From Monarcha castaneiventris obscurior (lineage: Eukaryota > Chordata > Aves > Passeriformes > Monarchidae), in NCBI GenBank assembly GCA_026261815.1, contig JAMPIT010000894.1:58065647-58129646 (forward strand): a stretch of 64,000 bases of DNA. The letters run 5' to 3'. The number at the start of each line of letters is the position of its first letter. Positions within the stretch are counted from its first letter, which is position 1. A model generated the notes under the pieces. It was not told the DNA's origin. It did no database searches and saw nothing but the letters and a program-made list of their open reading frames with translations. The translations under genes and the position numbers were made by a program. This document shows, piece by piece, positions 61,510-64,000 of the stretch.

Positions 61510-64000
61510 CCAAGAAAAAAAGTAAAACCACAAATTGTGACATCTATCACCTTACAAAAAACTTTGTCATTACCTATCTAGTTTTATAAAAAAATTAATT
61601 ACAGACCTATGAAAAGCCCAGTATGTACTTGAGAACTTTCAACTCAATTTAGGCTGGGTTTTGTGCAACAAAATTACAAACTCAAGTCTCAGCCACTGAT
61701 TAACAAAGACCTGAAAACAGGAAGAAGCATATGTAGAAAGTAATTTCCATAGAACCAAGTTAAGATTTTCAAATTTGAAGGCCACAGTACTCTAATGTAA
61801 GGATCACTGAAATGTCATTTTAAGTATTTTTAAATCGGTAAACTTTTATTTACCATGTATTCCCACTTAAGAGCAGAGAACATTTAAAAGGTATGCATAC
61901 ATTTGAAGAGTTAACTACTTCTCTCCATATAACCTGAAGACATCACACCAAAAAAAACCCCAACAAACCCACTTTTTTGCATTGACCTATAGAACACTGA
62001 ACATCTTACATTGTCAGAACTGCTATCTCAAGAGTGTCTTTCTCTGCCTCCTCAACCACCTATCTCTCTTATACAAACCCTCATGAAACTAATTATTTCA
62101 TGCTTCAGTTGTTCTCCTCCAGCTTCCAGGAAAACTTCTTCTTCTCCTTACTTTGCCACATTCTGTAAAATGATGCAATCCTTTACTCCTCTTCTGTCAT
62201 TGACACCACGCCCCCCAAACTGTTTCTAACAACTTCTCAAGCATACCTGCAAGAAATTTCAGGACAGTTCAAAACAGATTGCTCATTATTTAAATGTTCA
62301 TTTTTATTTCTGTATTAAGTGTGCACTCCACTATTCTGTCCACTAACACAATTTCAGCAAAAATGACTGGAGCAGACACTGTTTCAACTAAAGGAAAAGA
62401 TACAATTTTTAAACCAAAAGCACAAATATCAAAGATGGTTTCCACGGAGTACATCCAAAATCTTGCCATATTAGACAACTTCCACAGCAACTATACTCAA
62501 TCCCATTAAAACAAATATGAAAATTTAAGTTCCTAATGAACAATGTTTCCTGCTTAATTACAGATTAAGGAGGCAATTCTTTTCCTTTTATGGGAACACA
62601 GAAGACTAACAGAATAAGACTAGTGATCGAGGCAAATTTCAATATTACATGTCTCACCAAAATTTGAAAAAAATGTATTTTTAAGTTTCCTAAGTAACAC
62701 AAAGTTTTGCTGCATAATAAGAGCAAATTTTGTGCAATTGCATCCAGCCATTAAAGTCTTTGCTATAAAATACGTAACATTGTTATGGATGACACCTTTA
62801 TTACATAATATATGCAGAATATGTATTATGCTGTCATCATTCAGATGTGCAAAGACAACCAAGCTGTCAGAATGATTTGCTTGTCACTCATAAGACATAA
62901 CAGTTCAGAGGGTAAGATACCACCCTCAGAAAAGTCATAGTAAAGTCTTTACATTGTAAAAACTTTACATTGCCCCATCTGGGGATTTCATTTGGAGGTA
63001 TACCTTAGTTTAGCCTTCACAGCAATAGGACAGCCTTGTCTTACCAGGATCAGTGGACATAAGCAAGAACAGCTGAATACATGTATCATTACCTCAGGAC
63101 TACCAAACATCCATTGTGACCCTCAGCTTTATTACCACCAATTTTAACTGCCCTCTCACAACCAGTATGTATGTATCACATATGAGCTGAATCTGCCTGT
63201 TATTTCACCTCTCCTAATAAACACTACTATCACTTAAATAATTACTGCACGAAGTTTTGTTGGACTTTTGTTGGACATTTCTGATGACAGTTTGCACAAC
63301 CACTTTCTAAGGGCGAATGTCCAACTTATCATTCAAGAACACTTTTCACTGAGAAAGCACAGCAAAGCAAGTTTTCTTCAAGTTGATAAAACTTAATAAT
63401 TATTATCCTTATTATTTTTCTACTAGCATCTTAAGATACCGTGATAAAAATTGCCTCTCCAGTCAACAACAACTCACATATAAATCCACACTTTCATTAA
63501 AGACACAATGGTACTTTATTGAACTCCAAAAAAAATGTTGCTACTGGCCATAGAAGGAAGAAAAGTTCTGTTTAAATCAGTTGTCAAAAACCAGTAGAAT
63601 AAAGAAAGAAATTCTGAATATACACCAGAAAGTTGAAAAGTACAAACCGACATCAGGAACATAGCAGCTGTATATGAAACATTTCAGTCCATGAATATAA
63701 GAATACTAAAATCTGTAGCAACAATCATTTTGACAGATTTTTTTTCAACATACAGTAAAGGGGCAGATCACTTTTTCCCAGTGTTAACACCCAGTCTCAG
63801 AGGAATCTGAAATTGTATTGAGTGATGCAGACTGGAGACAAGGCACAAAAACAGATTTATCATTCAAACAGCTTTACTGATCAATTACTGATTAATTGTG
63901 ATCAGGTATGTACAATGACCAAAATAACATATATAAAATATTACAGTCTAAAAAGACAAGAATTTGCCTCTCCTTTGCCTCACTTGTTAAATGAACAGAA

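Larger units (their letters stand above)
55869..64000 (-). other. METTL15: METTL15 intron, continues past the window
   Basis: No exon with the N-terminal helix, the Gly-Ala-Gly-Gly-His SAM motif or the Asp-Arg-Asp-Pro block was found on the - strand, so the upstream exons are beyond 64000. The stretch holds a CR1 tail (56622-56817) and a solo LTR (60445-61509); the rest is AT-rich with nothing recognised. Confidence 0.75.

Noticed and set aside
62290..62509. Overlapping frames on both strands in the METTL15 intron, considered as an upstream METTL15 exon
   Set aside because: Neither strand carries the SAM-binding motifs expected upstream, and the phase needed to join the exon at 55868 is not supported.
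1..64000. CRISPR arrays, operons, phage or plasmid features
   Set aside because: The DNA is vertebrate: spliced gene, CR1 LINEs, LTRs and a tRNA SINE. No spaced direct repeats of CRISPR type were seen.

Overview
The window reads as vertebrate, specifically bird and most likely songbird, nuclear DNA. The evidence is several CR1 LINE tails on both strands, a SINE with a tRNA-Ile-like head and a CR1 tail (a composition known from zebra finch as TguSINE1), an endogenous retrovirus with an alpharetrovirus-like envelope, many LTRs, and the last three coding exons of METTL15 with canonical splice sites. There is no operon, CRISPR array or other prokaryotic feature. Most long open frames are parts of retroelements or shadows of them.

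Left part (1-11539) is a cluster of three retroviral insertions. First comes the 3' end of an alpharetrovirus-like provirus on the + strand: the tail of integrase, an env frame complete except for one in-frame stop, a polypurine tract and the 3' LTR. Next is a solo LTR with a 5-bp target duplication. Last is a complete-ended 7.8-kb class II (alpha/beta-like) provirus on the - strand, with two 356-bp LTRs that differ at 8 sites by eye, a 6-bp target duplication, a tRNA-Trp-like primer binding site and a polypurine tract. Its pol keeps one frame from reverse transcriptase to the end of integrase but carries many stops. Its gag is mostly gone and its env is almost entirely replaced by unrelated sequence.

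Middle part (11540-47180) is AT-rich intergenic DNA with no gene I can recognise. It holds CR1 pieces (the largest at 36053-37709 with reverse transcriptase motifs), ERVL-like LTRs, a solo LTR nested inside a CR1, a tRNA-Ile SINE, a 54-bp perfect hairpin at 42186-42308 and simple repeats.

Right part (47181-64000) is METTL15 on the - strand. This is the mitochondrial 12S rRNA m4C methyltransferase related to bacterial RsmH. The three exons seen (55868-55677, 53614-53436, 47719-47274) join in phase and encode the C-terminal two thirds of the protein; exons for the N-terminus and the first SAM-binding motif must lie beyond 64000. Its introns carry a 33-base G run, a CR1 tail and a second solo LTR of the family seen at 2566-3586.

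I did not find a new multi-gene system. The items I consider most worth checking are the env frame that could make surface protein without an anchor, the chimeric provirus with a promoter-like insert and tryptophan-to-stop changes, and the perfect 54-bp hairpin.
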